Shown here: positions 1-49,229 of the stretch, piece after piece
Numbering within the stretch: the first letter of the stretch is position 1
Layout: the number at the start of each line of letters is the position of its first letter
NCBI GenBank assembly: GCA_016169945.1
Contig: JADLSH010000110.1
Span: 1,220,001-1,284,000 of the forward strand
DNA length: 64,000 nucleotides
Origin: Trachythela sp. YZ-2020
Taxonomy: Eukaryota; Cnidaria; Anthozoa; Malacalcyonacea; Clavulariidae
Reading direction: 5' to 3'
Notes under the pieces: model-generated
The model's input: only the letters and a program-made list of their open reading frames with translations
Told to the model about the DNA's origin: nothing
Database searches by the model: none
Position numbers and translations under genes: made by a program

Positions 1-1900
1 AAAGGGTATGTTTAAATATGCCATGGCCGTCTGTTTTACAAGTATACGGTGCAGGATACGTCGCCATTTCATGTTGCACCGTAACTCTTCGACTTTGCCC
101 ATATACAATTCTAATGATTTATTTTACAGCGCAATGACCAATGTTAACAATTATCGATGTCTATGCATAATCGCCACACGTTGCTAAGCCCAATGCTGCA
201 ACTTCGGTGAAATGCTAAGCCTATTAGTATAAAGTAATTCTAGTAACTGCGGTGACCCAAATGCATATAACTTAAATGAGTAAAAAGGTTTTTGAAACCA
301 TGTATTGCTGATTATGCTCTAATTGTTCCAAATGACTAAAACAACTGAACATACATCTCTACTCTGGCTATGGCTATGCATAGGTAATTTCCACATTTAT
401 AATATATAATTTATGTTGCATTTTATTCCGCAATATTTTCAATCAAAATCCAAATCTTCAACTGTTTTCTAAATCCCATCCCTATACAAAACACAGAACA
501 CTACGTTACTTGGTGAAGTTGTGACAAGTTAGAACTAATTTCTACACATTTTCGTGCGAAATTTGATACTATATTTTCATATCCGCATAAAAAATCACAA
601 GCGACATCGAAATCACGCTTCGATGCATGCAAGTTGTTTCAAAAGCGCGGTGTTCCAAATTTTTGCCCCGAAAAATTACACGACACAACTTTAATTTGAA
701 CATAGTCAACGAAAAATAGGAGAAAAACACGCAAAAAAAGTGTGACGTCTTAATATTGGCGCAATATATATCATATCAGCGCGATCGTATATGCAGGCTT
801 TTTAATTCCTCTTAATTTTAATTGGCTTTTAAGTATCACACCGGCTGCACGTCCATGCACGAGTACACCCAACAGGCAACACGATTCATTAAAATTTTCA
901 AAGAATTTTAAACTAAAGTTTTATAACTGATGTTTTCAAACCGCCGGCATCCAGCCTAGCACATTTCAAGTTATCGTTGACCGCATCTTGACAAAGAAAT
1001 TTTCAGCGCCTCATGCACTTTGACAAAAGCTTCGTTATACTTATCGCCCGAACGAAAAACAAAGCTAAATGTCAACTGGTTAGATTTAGTTTCTCATGAA
1101 ATGTTGTGACGTGTTTGCAGGTTATATTTGCTCTGAAGTTTTAGAGCGCTTGGCAGTCGTCGTCCATTTGGGGATATAATTTTATTCCACAAAAGAATTA
1201 CAAAGTTGCAAGTGATAATTGGTAAACAAAGACCGTTTTAGAACAATCACTGACATAAACTGTAATTTGTTCCGTAAATTATATTCACATAAAACGACAG
1301 TTGGGATTATTGAAATCGGTAAATTCAAAAGCGAATTAATAATTAGCCGCTGATATTGTCTGGATATTTTAATACGATATTTCTTTGGCCACTAAATCTT
1401 CTCAATGATACACATCAATATTTCTGTGAAAAATATAGCATATGCCATATTATACTTAGTCTTATAGCGGGGGGCAGGTATATATAGTATTCAGAACCTG
1501 AATATATTTAGTGACTTCGACATTTATATCTTCCGGGGTCCAAATTATACGTATTAGCTTAATTATGCAGGTGCTGAGCAAACAGAAATTCAACTCATTT
1601 CTGCTACAAGATCTGTTTTAACCAGGTGATTGCATGTATTAAACCACGAACAGAATGCGCTTGTTAATCCTACAAAATATAAGATGGCTGTTAAAAAGGG
1701 AAAGGCATGATTAGAGGAAAAACGACTAACATAAGTCTACTGTAAGATAGGGCAAAGTACAATCACTCGCGGGTCGTGGGTGTAAATGTGTGCCAATAGC
1801 CATTAATGCAGTGCATGCTTTAAAAAAGACTAGCCTTTTAGCCGCCATCTTTATGAAAAAGGTCTATACTGTAGTCCCTTATCTAAGCCTATACCCTCTG
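1..1900. other. Region without recognised genes
   Basis: AT-rich sequence with no convincing exon, repeat or RNA gene. Upstream exons of the zinc-finger gene at 2.4-6.0 kb could lie here or left of the window, but no open frame shows finger or other recognisable coding sequence. Confidence 0.5.
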
Positions 1901-1920
1901 ACGGCAATATGAAGTTAATC

Positions 1921-1978
1921 CAGCCTCGTACCCAGGCGCTCAGCGCAACTTCTATATAGAGCCTGGGCATGAGGCTGC
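1921..1978. repeat. Short imperfect palindrome (dispersed-repeat fragment)
   Basis: The left arm CAGCCTCGTACCCAGGC pairs with GCCTGGGCATGAGGCTG about 20 bases further on. The arms resemble a dispersed repeat end rather than a gene. No target duplication was identified. Confidence 0.5.
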
Positions 1979-2386
1979 AGTCAACAGACAATCTTGCCTA
2001 CATCAGAAAACGTATATTAAACCGCATTATTTTTCTGATGTTAGGAACTTAGAAGGGATGTATTAGCCGAAGTTAACCGAAAATTTCTAACCAGATAATA
2101 TTGCTCTAACGTTTAAAAATTGCGCCCAAAATGTTTTAAATTAATTGATTTGTTTTAGCGGACTTAAGATGAAATAATTTAGCCTTTAATATTTAATATT
2201 TTAGACTTTACGGCTTTAAGCGTCGTGATATCATGCTAGTTATAAATGATTCCGCCGAGCTTATCTTCGCGTTTAACCTTCCATAATCCATATCCAGTCA
2301 AACCTAATCAATTTGAAAATCAATTTAAACCAAATCACTAAAAGATTCTATCATAAAATATCTAGTATCTCTTTTTATGTCTGCAG

Positions 2387-3071
2387 CCAAACACTCAACT
2401 GAATTTCGTTTTCTTACCAACAGAACGTGCAGATAACACAGAACATCGCTCAAGTGAGGTATTACCAGTCCCCCATCACGAAACATCGAACGTACGCGAA
2501 GATCACACCAAAGATGAGACCAGTAGCAATGCATTGCCAACAAGCGAGGCTAACAGGGAGTTGAACAAGATCTCAAGTTGCGCATTTCACTGCGAACTTT
2601 GTACAAGATCGTTCAATCGAGCCAGCGATCTGAAACGACATCAGTTAGCTCACATTGAGTCAAAACCTTACAGATGTCAGGTGTGTGATAGACAGTTCAC
2701 GTGGCTGGGGAATTTCCACAAGCACTGCGCCACGCATGGGCAATCCACACCACACCTATCGATCTTCCCACAACCCACCATCTTCAGCATGTGTCCAGCA
2801 CCGCCCACATTCTTCAATACCACACCTTACAGCAACCCTGCATTCTACTTCAGCAGCTTTCCAACGAGACCCGAGGTATCGCCTTTTGGTGGATGTAATC
2901 AATTGCCACGTGTTCTCCAATGCAATAAATGTCTGCTGACTTTCACCACGTCACGTGCTTTAAAAATGCATACCAGAATTCATAGCGGGGAAAAACCATA
3001 CAAGTGTGGTCAATGTAATAAAGCGTTTGCAAGGAAGGATGAACTGCACACACACAAATATTTTCACACAG
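2387..3071 (+). CDS. C2H2 zinc-finger protein, internal exon (fingers 1-4)
   Basis: Exon of a multi-finger C2H2 protein, probably a nuclear DNA-binding factor. The exon opens after the acceptor TTTTTATGTCTGCAG and is open throughout in one frame. That frame has no in-frame ATG before the fingers, so this is an internal exon rather than a gene start. It encodes about 55 low-complexity residues, two adjacent fingers (both C-x2-C-x12-H-x3-H), a spacer of about 50 residues rich in P, F and T, then two more fingers separated by a HSGEKPYKC linker. It ends in phase 1 at the donor ACAG|GTAAGG, inside the HTG of an HTGEKP linker. The exon at 5676 continues the linker exactly. The orthologue was not recognised, and the 5' exons are unknown. 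Confidence 0.85.
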
Positions 3072-4189
3072 GTAAGGGCAGTTCTTATATATAGGTGCTC
3101 ATTGCTTAACCTATGCCGTAGACCCCAGCAGAAACACAGCGTTTCTTGAGGGGACTACGAATCAACGAAGAAAAGCTTGCCCAGCCTACGTCACATCCGT
3201 TTCAGGTTTTGGGTAAATTAAGGTGCTGCGCGTCTGTGCGAATTCGGTGCTAAAATGAATCATTATTCATGCCGAGCTTTGAGCAATACAAATGTATTTT
3301 TTGCTTCAAAGTTCCTTCAAATAAAAGCGATATTAATTTCTTGGACTGCAAGGAGAACATACGTAGAGAGTTAGACGTACTTCCCTTCATCGTTTTACCC
3401 TCAAATAGCATTTGTAAACCTGTCTGGCGTTGATAAACAAACGGAGAATCGGAAGAACGGTTATGTGAGCTGGACAAGTGGCTGCATAAATTAAAGTTCA
3501 TTTACTCAAAACATGAAACGGATTTATTCATTACTTCGCTTGCGCCGTTTCTGTTTGGACTTTGGCTAGTGTGAACAGTCTTAATTTCTAACCCCTTGAT
3601 ACCATTTTATGCTCAAAAAAGCGAATATTTGGCAAAGAAAAGACAATGGAACATGCCGATCATTGGATTTCGTGACTGGATGGCACTATTGCTATGCTGA
3701 GTGTTATGTAAAGGATAATTTTCGCTCCGCGTTTTATCCCCATATCCGCTCCGTCCATCCGCACCGCTCCGTATCCGCCTCCGCCTTTTATCCTTACCCC
3801 TTTTTCTAGCATGTTCATAAATACTCCTGGCACGAAAAGTGTGATCTGTCAATGCAACGTAGTAATTTGACGGCTAGGCGAACTGGAAGTACGGAAAAAG
3901 ACTGGGAATAGTCGTCAGATAGAAATCCATTTTCAGATTCAAATTGCTAAATATCTCGTGAAATGTCTTTCATTTTGTTACTAAATTTGTCATGGGCTTG
4001 TGGTTTCCATCGTTAAACATATTGACAAAGTTTCAAATAGTTTTATAAATGAAACACAAAGAAATAAGTGATTAAATACAGCAAAATGGATTTCTATTCT
4101 GTTGCTGGTTCCAGGCCTTTTGCTCGCCGCCAGATCACCTGGTGGTTGGTGAATGATTATGATGCCACAAATAAATCGGCAACGTCTAA

Positions 4190-4760
4190 TATCGTAGAGC
4201 TCTTCACTTCACTACTCTGAATGCAATCCATTCTTATAATACAAGGTCTTCGACTACTGGTAAATTTTACTGTAAATATGCAAGGTTAAAAGAAAAGAAC
4301 GAATCTTTTTCTATAATTAGATTAAAATTATGGAATGAAATACCAGAAAGTTTAAAAAAAGAGTAAAAAGACTTCCAAGTCAAAATTGAGAGAAAAGCTT
4401 TTTCAGGTTCTAGCTAGAGAATGACGACGACTACATTGATTTCCAGACACTAATAAAAGCAATCACTTAATAATAATATACATGAAATTCAGAATTAAAA
4501 TATCTCAAATATTTTTTCTTTTCTTTTTAATTTTTTTGTGCTATATACCGGTATATCAAGCATAAATATATAATTAGCTCCCCTTTTGGCATAATCAAAT
4601 ACCAATATTATACTCCCATGTAGTTTTATTCCTAATAGAATTACTGTCCTACCTGTAACAATCGTATACTGGCCGCCTCGAATAGCTCTGCTAATTGCGG
4701 GTTCGTATAACCATACGTGTAAATATTTTCTTTATGTGTTAATAAAAAGTGTAAAAGTGT
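4190..4760 (+). mobile_element. LINE 3' fragment (C-terminal coding end plus 3' UTR)
   Basis: About 4200-4365 translates to the typical C-terminus of a non-LTR retrotransposon ORF2: an NTRSS motif, then IIRLKLWNEIPESLKK, then a stop. AT-rich 3' UTR follows, ending in a short GTAAAAGTGTAAAAG tail near 4760. It is heavily 5'-truncated, with no RT domain left. The clade cannot be fixed from this piece. Confidence 0.65.
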
Positions 4761-4925
4761 AAAAGAAATATGCAGTTTTGAATAACGTTTCTCAAATCAT
4801 TAATAATTCATGAACCAAAAACAAATCAGAGGAAGATCAAATTTGAAATCAGAGGAAGAAATTACATAAATTAAGTGAACTTTCACGTCGGTTTTCTCGC
4901 AAAATACACGTTCGTTTTAGAAGTA

Positions 4926-5067
4926 AGTTCAAACACTCGTAAGGAGGACTTCCTCCGATTTCTAAACACCTCGAAATTCGTTAAAATATACTCGGCTTCG
5001 CCTCGTATATTCAACTCTTCTCTGTGTTTAGAAATCGGAGGAAGTCCTCCTACTCGTGTTTGAACTA
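4926..5067. repeat. Foldback hairpin
   Basis: Inverted arms of about 44 bp (4926-4969 and 5024-5067) share GGAGGACTTCCTCCGATTTC and differ by a few bases. The loop carries CTCGGCTTCGCCTCG, the reverse complement of the GAGGCGAAGCCGAG-type centre seen in the palindrome-headed elements elsewhere in the window. Confidence 0.75.
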
Positions 5068-5106
5068 TTACTTGAACTTCGCGGTTATTGTACTTTGCAT
5101 AACATT

Positions 5107-5414
5107 TAAGGCCATGTTGCACAGAGCAATTTTTGCTGCAACTTGCAACGCAATTTCTGCACAGAGCCATGTTATGTACAAATGTGCACACAGAAAAATA
5201 GTTAACATGGCCCGCGTTTCACTCCACCGATATTAGCATTCTCATTCATTTCTTCGTTGCGTTCTGGGCATGTTTAGCCAGAAAAATATCGGCAGAGTAA
5301 AACGAGATTGATGCTTGCAATTTCGCTGCGAATATACTTTTTACCTAACATGGATCTGTGTCCGAAATTGCGTTACAAGTTGCAGCAAAAGTTGCCTCGT
5401 GTAACATGACCTTT
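5107..5414. mobile_element. MITE with ~50-bp terminal inverted repeats
   Basis: The left end AGGCCATGTTGCACAGAGC, continuing to CGCAATTTCTG, is matched in inverse by GAAATTGCGTTACAAGTTGC ... GTAACATGACCT at 5363-5413. No coding capacity. It lies inside the zinc-finger gene intron, about 260 bp before the next exon. Confidence 0.7.
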
Positions 5415-5675
5415 AGACCAGACGAATTCCAGACCGTACGAAACCGTACCGAACGATGCCTTAGCATAGGCTTAACATCGTGGAATCCAGTCAAGATCCA
5501 CCGATAGTTCCATTGTCTTTTCATTGTTTCGAAAATGCCACGCAGTCATTGCAGCTAGCTAGTCATTCCAGTCAGTCATTGTTATTACTTGGTTTTAATT
5601 TTTTACAAACGGCCTTATTTGGCCTTCAGAAACTGAAAGCAAGAAATCACTTTTTATCTGTCTCAATTATTGTAG

Positions 5676-6013
5676 GTGAGAAACCGTTCAAATGCGACAA
5701 GTGCTCGGTTTCGTTTGTCCGCTTCGGTCATCTTCAACGTCACAAGTTTGTCCACTATGATGTCAAGCCGTACCAGTGCAAGCTATGCCCCAAGTCCTTC
5801 ACACAATATCGCAATCTTCAAACTCACATGTACAAACACAGTGGAGAACGTCCCTTCAGATGCAAGTATTGTCCTAAAGGTTTCACCCAGTACGGCACGC
5901 TTCAAGCCCACGAGCGCACGCACACCGGAGAACGACCTTACGCGTGCAACACGTGCGGGAAGCGTTTTATCACGTCGTCACATTTACGTTGGCATTGTAG
6001 AACACAGCATTAG
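5676..6013 (+). CDS. C2H2 zinc-finger protein, last exon (fingers 5-8)
   Basis: Terminal exon continuing the exon at 2387-3071. It starts right after acceptor TTATTGTAG in phase 1 and completes the EKP linker. It encodes four consecutive fingers joined by canonical TGERP-type linkers. The last finger ends H-x4-H (HLRWHCRTQH) and is followed at once by TAG (6011-6013), so the protein ends with finger 8. The open frame extending upstream to 5480 is intron read-through. The two exons together give eight fingers. The last finger and stop codon are echoed by decayed copies downstream. Confidence 0.87.
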
Positions 6014-6070
6014 AGCTGGTCATTTGTGAACCATTTACGCAAGTGAACCTATGAAAACGTAGCGGTTGCC

Positions 6071-6304
6071 ATGGTAGAACACATGCAGCATCAGTGCTGG
6101 GACGTAGGTAAACCTTTCATAGAACGAATGTACTCGTGCAACACTTGATGTGTATTAAGCCAAGGTTGACATTGTAGAACAGAGCATTAGTGCTGGCACT
6201 GTTGGTATTGTAGAACACAGCATTAGAGCTGGAACATTGTTGAACCTTTTCCGTTTGCGAACTTTTCAGAACGTTCGTATTGTAGAACACAGTATTAGTG
6301 CTGG
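6071..6304 (+). repeat. Degenerate repeats of the zinc-finger stop region
   Basis: Four diverged copies (about 6071, 6171, 6206 and 6278) of a ~27-bp motif, TTGTAGAACACAGCATTAG followed by AGCTGG or TGCTGG. The motif first occurs at 5993-6019, where it encodes the last residues and stop of the zinc-finger gene. Around 6130 a TACTCGTGCAACAC stretch also matches the start of finger 8 (TACGCGTGCAACAC). Confidence 0.75.
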
Positions 6305-6476
6305 TAGTTTGGTGAAACTTTTGCAGATTTAGAAACTGCTTAATGTCCCTTGGATCATGAACTTTTCAAATGTTTCTCAAAAGTGCATAAAAACAATACA
6401 AAATTTGAACGTACATCGGCGCCGTTACGTGTGCAACGATAATTAAAAGTATATTTGGCTGTATTTATTTTACATG

Positions 6477-7057
6477 TATAGGGCGTTTAAAATGCGTTAG
6501 GTATCAATCTTATAGATTTACCTTTTTCGTATCAATGAGTATCATTGTGAACAAAAATGGCCAAATACGACACCATTTGAATTTCCGGTCAAAAACACAT
6601 TTTTCCACCTCTGTGCATATGAACATTCTTCGAATTTCCGGACATTTGCCCAAATGGAGGTTGCCTATGTGTGAAAAACATTAGGCATTGCAAGTTCTGT
6701 ACAAACTTCCAGTTTCGTACAATGCTTTAACCACGAAGTTTCATTGTTAAATCGCGAGTTAAAGACTTCGCCAAGACTTCATTATTCTCAATTTTGAATC
6801 CGAGATGAGAGTAATTTCAATACTCAAAAATAGGTTTGCATTCAATTCCCAATGGTGGAAAAATCGAATTCGACCGGCCATTTTAAATCGGATCGTATTT
6901 GGCCATTTTTTATTGCAGTGATACAAAATAGGTATCAATTGACAGCTAAAAGCCTAATCTTTATCGCTATGGAAAAACTAAATTTGTATACCTAATACCT
7001 AATACCTAATGCACGATAACATGCCTTGGATTACCTTTCTTGGATTACCTGTATATT
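6477..7057. mobile_element. Diverged MITE, same family as 14841-15386
   Basis: Shares a series of blocks in order with the element at 14.8 kb: ATAGATTTACCTTT, a CATTTTTCCACCT stretch, GGTTGCCTAT, GGTATCA..TTGACAGCTAAAAG and TGCACGATAACATGC. The internal halves are inverted copies of each other. The ends are eroded, so the boundaries are approximate. Confidence 0.65.
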
Positions 7058-7116
7058 TATTGTAGATTAAGTACTCTTACTTACGATTCTCCCATGAAAA
7101 ATTGACGAATTAACTT

Positions 7117-7199
7117 TCGTGCAACATGTGCTTGGGAACGTTTTATAACTTCGCCATATTTACGTTGGTCAGTATTATGGGACACAGCCAGATAAGTGG
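7117..7199 (+). pseudogene. Decayed copy of the last zinc finger
   Basis: Aligns along its length to coding positions 5941-6020 (finger 8 and stop): CGTGCAACATGTGC..GGAACGTTTTATAAC..CATATTTACGTTGG against CGTGCAACACGTGC..GAAGCGTTTTATCAC..CACATTTACGTTGG. Substitutions and small indels destroy the frame. It suggests a once longer or duplicated finger array. Confidence 0.7.
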
Positions 7200-7340
7200 A
7201 CACAGCATAAACAATGCCTGGTTTCCATTTAGTCGTACCTGACATGATCGAGTCATGCTTGACGATGTGAAATACAGTCTGTATCTACATTTTGTCTTTT
7301 GTCTGCCGTATGCAAATAGTCTTTAATGAGTACAAATATA

Positions 7341-7685
7341 CAGGGTGTCCCCCAAATAAGTCCCCCTTTAGAAATCACTCTTGTGCGTTATTATACCTTT
7401 GCCCTTTGGGAATTTAATTTAATTGTACACGAACGGCGAAAGTATTTACAACTTCCCTTCGTCCAAATAATTTAACGCGACGTATAAGTTGTTACGACAA
7501 ATACTCGTTGCTCTGTAGTCAGTTGAACCATTCTTACTCGAACTGACGGTAAGACGAATTTGTAATTTGACATTTTTGTGTTGCTGTTCGTTTTAGAAGC
7601 TATTTTAAATTCCCAGACGCATAACAACGCACGTTGAACAACAAAAGAGTAATTTCTATAGGGGGACTTGTTTTGGGACATCCTG
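7341..7685 (-). mobile_element. Internally deleted Tc1/mariner-like element
   Basis: Terminal inverted repeats CAGGGTGTCCC / GGGACATCCTG, with flanking AAGTCCCCC / GGGGGACTT, lie between TA dinucleotides (7339-7340, 7686-7687). On the minus strand a short open frame contains MVQLTTEQRVFVV, which resembles the N-terminal helix-turn-helix start of mariner-type transposases. It stops after about 19 residues. The catalytic domain is absent, so this is a deletion derivative. Confidence 0.65.
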
Positions 7686-8048
7686 TACAGGATATCTTCG
7701 AATTTTCGACTATTTGCCAAAAATGAACAATGTCCAGCCCCGGTGCACTTCAAAGATGTCAAAATATCCGGGGGTGTCTAGCGGGGTATGTTACTCTTGA
7801 AATTGACTCGCCCATTATCAAAACAACAACAGAGGTTCAAGACGCCGTGCTAGACTTGAAATGGTCACTTTCGGTATACTTCAAAACACAAAACACTTTT
7901 CTTGACTTCCTCAAACTATTTGAAATGCAATGAATATTTTAATAGGCTTGTTTGGCTGTTGTCTTTGCGTTGATTCCTCCATGCTTCAGCTTTGTATAAG
8001 TAGTATAGAAATCGGTGAGTGTTCATACAATGGAACCTTGTCATACAA

Positions 8049-8197
8049 CACGTGATAGCCTCCTCCGCAGGCATCTCTTGGATCCCCGGGGTAGGTTGCG
8101 TCAGGTAGAAAGTCGGCACTACATTTTTTTTCCAGCAAATAATTTCTGCCCGCCAATTTTAAGGCGATGCCTGCGGAGGAGGCTAAACACGTGATAG
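8049..8197. repeat. Inverted repeat of ~27 bp
   Basis: CACGTGATAGCCTCCTCCGC..AGGCATC at 8049-8075 is inverted at 8166-8197 as GATGCCTGCGGAGGAGGC..CACGTGATAG. The ~90-bp loop is not recognised. Confidence 0.7.
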
Positions 8198-8706
8198 TGT
8201 TTCCAGTAATAATCATGAATGCTGTTTTTAACTGCCATAGCATGTTGTTTTTAGGTATGGATTTTTGTTTTTACTGTACTCTGCTAATGTAATTTTATGA
8301 TTTCAGGCCGCAGTAACTGGCTACTGTTACTTTTGTGCTTAGTGAAAAATAAACAGGGCTTAGAGTTATATGAATACGTTACAACACCTTTCAACATTTA
8401 ATTGGGATATATTCTGAGCCTACTGCAGTGGCGCCGGCAGGGGGGGGGGAGCAAGAGGGGCGGCTGTCCCCTCAATCGCTATTCGAAATGTGATTTTAGA
8501 TCCATCCAAATCCGATAATATATTTGACAATTGTCTCAAAAGTCAAATCTTACCATTGCAGATTATAAATGATACCAAACGTATCTATATATTAATAGTA
8601 AGACTGGATTAAATGCATGAGCATGTTGGAAATAGTCTTGGTTCAATGTCCATATATAGGTCTATTTCCTTTTTCCAATATATTTATTAACGAACTTTCA
8701 CCTATA

Positions 8707-8862
8707 GCTTCATAATACACTTTTGTGTTTTTAATAACCAAGAACAAAATAGATCGCAAATTTGTAGTCTTTTAACCTGATGATGGAGTAAACTCCGAAA
8801 CATCGTTATTTTAAATAAATGTTAAGCCTTGTTATTCGTCATTAAAAACACAAAAGTCTATT
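8707..8862 (+). repeat. Retroelement-like 3' repeat with a hammerhead-like core
   Basis: Inverted arms CTTTTGTGTTTTTAATAA / ATTAAAAACACAAAAG enclose CCTGATGATGGAGTAAACTCCGAAAC written in three parts: CTGATGA, then GGAG-TAAA-CTCC (a perfect 4-bp stem-loop), then GAAAC. This order is that of a hammerhead ribozyme core (CUGAUGA, stem II, GAAA), known from Penelope-like and related elements. Stems I and III are not convincing, so activity is doubtful. Confidence 0.4.
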
Positions 8863-10120
8863 TCCTTTTTGTAACAAGCACTTAAAACTAAGCATCAATG
8901 TAACGAACGTTTTCTAAAACATGGAGTCGTTAAAGAAGAATAAAGAAGCCTTGTGATTTCTCCTTTGTGGAATATAAAAAAAAGCCACTTATCTACCACG
9001 TTTTCCGTGAAACTGCCTGAGACAGCTGTTCAGGAATATTTATCTAATGTCACATTTAACAATGTACGTCAGAGCACGAAATCTATGCAAGCCTTGCACG
9101 CTATGAGTTAATATGAAGAACTAACATATTTGGCTCTTTCCTGAGAACAATATATACACCATTGTCACAAGAGCTGGGAATTCATAATACCAATAATTAT
9201 ACACGTTTCCAAGAATTTGCTAGAAATACATTACTACAAATAGGTAAAATTTGAGTGTCCAATCGTAACGCATTTGAATATAAAGTTGACATGAAGTTGC
9301 ATGTGTTGTGTACTGCTTGTTTCAAGACGTTGACTATGTAAGCATATGATGTAAGTCACTACATCAGTCTAGAACAGCTAAATATGGTTTACCAACAAGC
9401 CTGAGACAATCCTATTTGTTATGATTCGTTTCTGCATGGCATTGTAAGATATCGTCAGTGATAAGAAAATTATTTCCCAAACAATGTTCATCTCCCGAAC
9501 TTGACCTCTATAACCGGACGTACTGTTTTCATAATATCTCGAGCCATCTTTTGTATAGTTAATGACTCAGAATTAGATGGCGACATGTGGTTTAATCACA
9601 ACCTAAATCGCTTAAATCGCCGATTTAGAACGCAAGTGTCGATGGCGAATAAGTAAAAGCTTGAAACGTTTCCAACAATGGTGGATAAAATTCTGTCTTT
9701 ATAGTGAAGATAGCTCAATGTTCATATACAGTTATTTCTTTTAAGGTTGTCACAGTCAATAGTCAAATGTACAAACCAAGCGCGAATAGCAAGATGGGTA
9801 TAACTCATATATTCATATTTTTAGCTGTTTAATGGTATCCTATAAAGTAGCCTATAACTATAGCTCCTTCTCGTTTTGGCAATTCCCAGAGATATACATG
9901 ATGCATACTTTTCTGAGTTTGCGTTGAAACGGTTGAAGTTTTTAAGTAAATAAGAATATAATAGTTCTTCATCGTAAGTTTTGTCTGTAAGCCTACGCAT
10001 AGGGCAATCTTTGATATATCAAGCGATTGATTTAAAGGGCTGTATTACTTGTAAATATATGCAAATATGATACTGAAATGCATGCTCGCCACATTATACA
10101 CTTGGATTGTACACTTGTGA
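8863..10120. other. Intergenic region, nothing recognised
   Basis: AT-rich spacer between the zinc-finger locus and the 3' end of BMS1. No exon, hairpin or repeat could be supported by eye. Confidence 0.5.
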
Positions 10121-10125
10121 CAACT

Positions 10126-10135
10126 TTTATTTATT
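10126..10135 (-). promoter_or_regulatory. Possible polyadenylation signal of BMS1
   Basis: TTTATTTATT on the plus strand reads AATAAATAAA on the minus strand, about 235 nt beyond the BMS1 stop codon. This is a plausible position for the poly(A) signal, but an AT-rich context makes chance matches likely. Confidence 0.35.
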
Positions 10136-10369
10136 GAAATAGCTGCATGTATATTGTAGCAAAGCTCAAATTTGAACTCTCTAATTCTTCAATCTGTTAT
10201 AATTGATCCAATCCAATTACATTTGCACTTCAGGGAAAAGATATACGGCTTGCTGATAAATTCCATTTTGTACTTTTCTTTCAAGTTTTGAAAGTTCCCT
10301 AGCCAGGCAGACGACACTTCAACGCGAACTGCGAACTGTAAACAGCCTATTTTACTCGATCTTGCGCCT

Positions 10370-48874
<38,505 letters not shown>

Positions 48875-49229
48875 CTATATAAAACAAATGTGTGTCAGAC
48901 TGGACTTTGTATTCACCATTTATAGGAATTATTACGAGGACATTTTCTTGTATCATTGTACTCGGATATGACTGGACTGTTTCTCAATCGGCAAAAAACA
49001 CTTAAAAAGTATGTGGAGGGCACAATCTATCAATTAATGCTAAACTATAGAGCTTCTGGAAGGTACGCCAAAAAGGTACCTTGGTTTCCATTGCTTTAAA
49101 TATGGCTTCAATATTATTCCTGGATTATGAGTTGTAGTTTCATTACGAAAATATTTCTGTTGTTTGATGTTGTCCAACCGCGAGAAACATTTAAAAAGGT
49201 AGCTAACTGTATAAACTATACAATAATGC

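Larger units (their letters stand above)
3072..5675 (+). other. Intron of the zinc-finger gene
   Basis: Bounded by donor GTAAGG at 3072 and acceptor ATTATTGTAG ending at 5675. Splicing is phase 1 and rebuilds the codon for the glycine of the inter-finger linker. The intron carries a LINE 3' fragment, a foldback hairpin and a terminal-inverted-repeat element, listed separately. Nothing is recognised from 3.1 to 4.1 kb. Confidence 0.8.
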
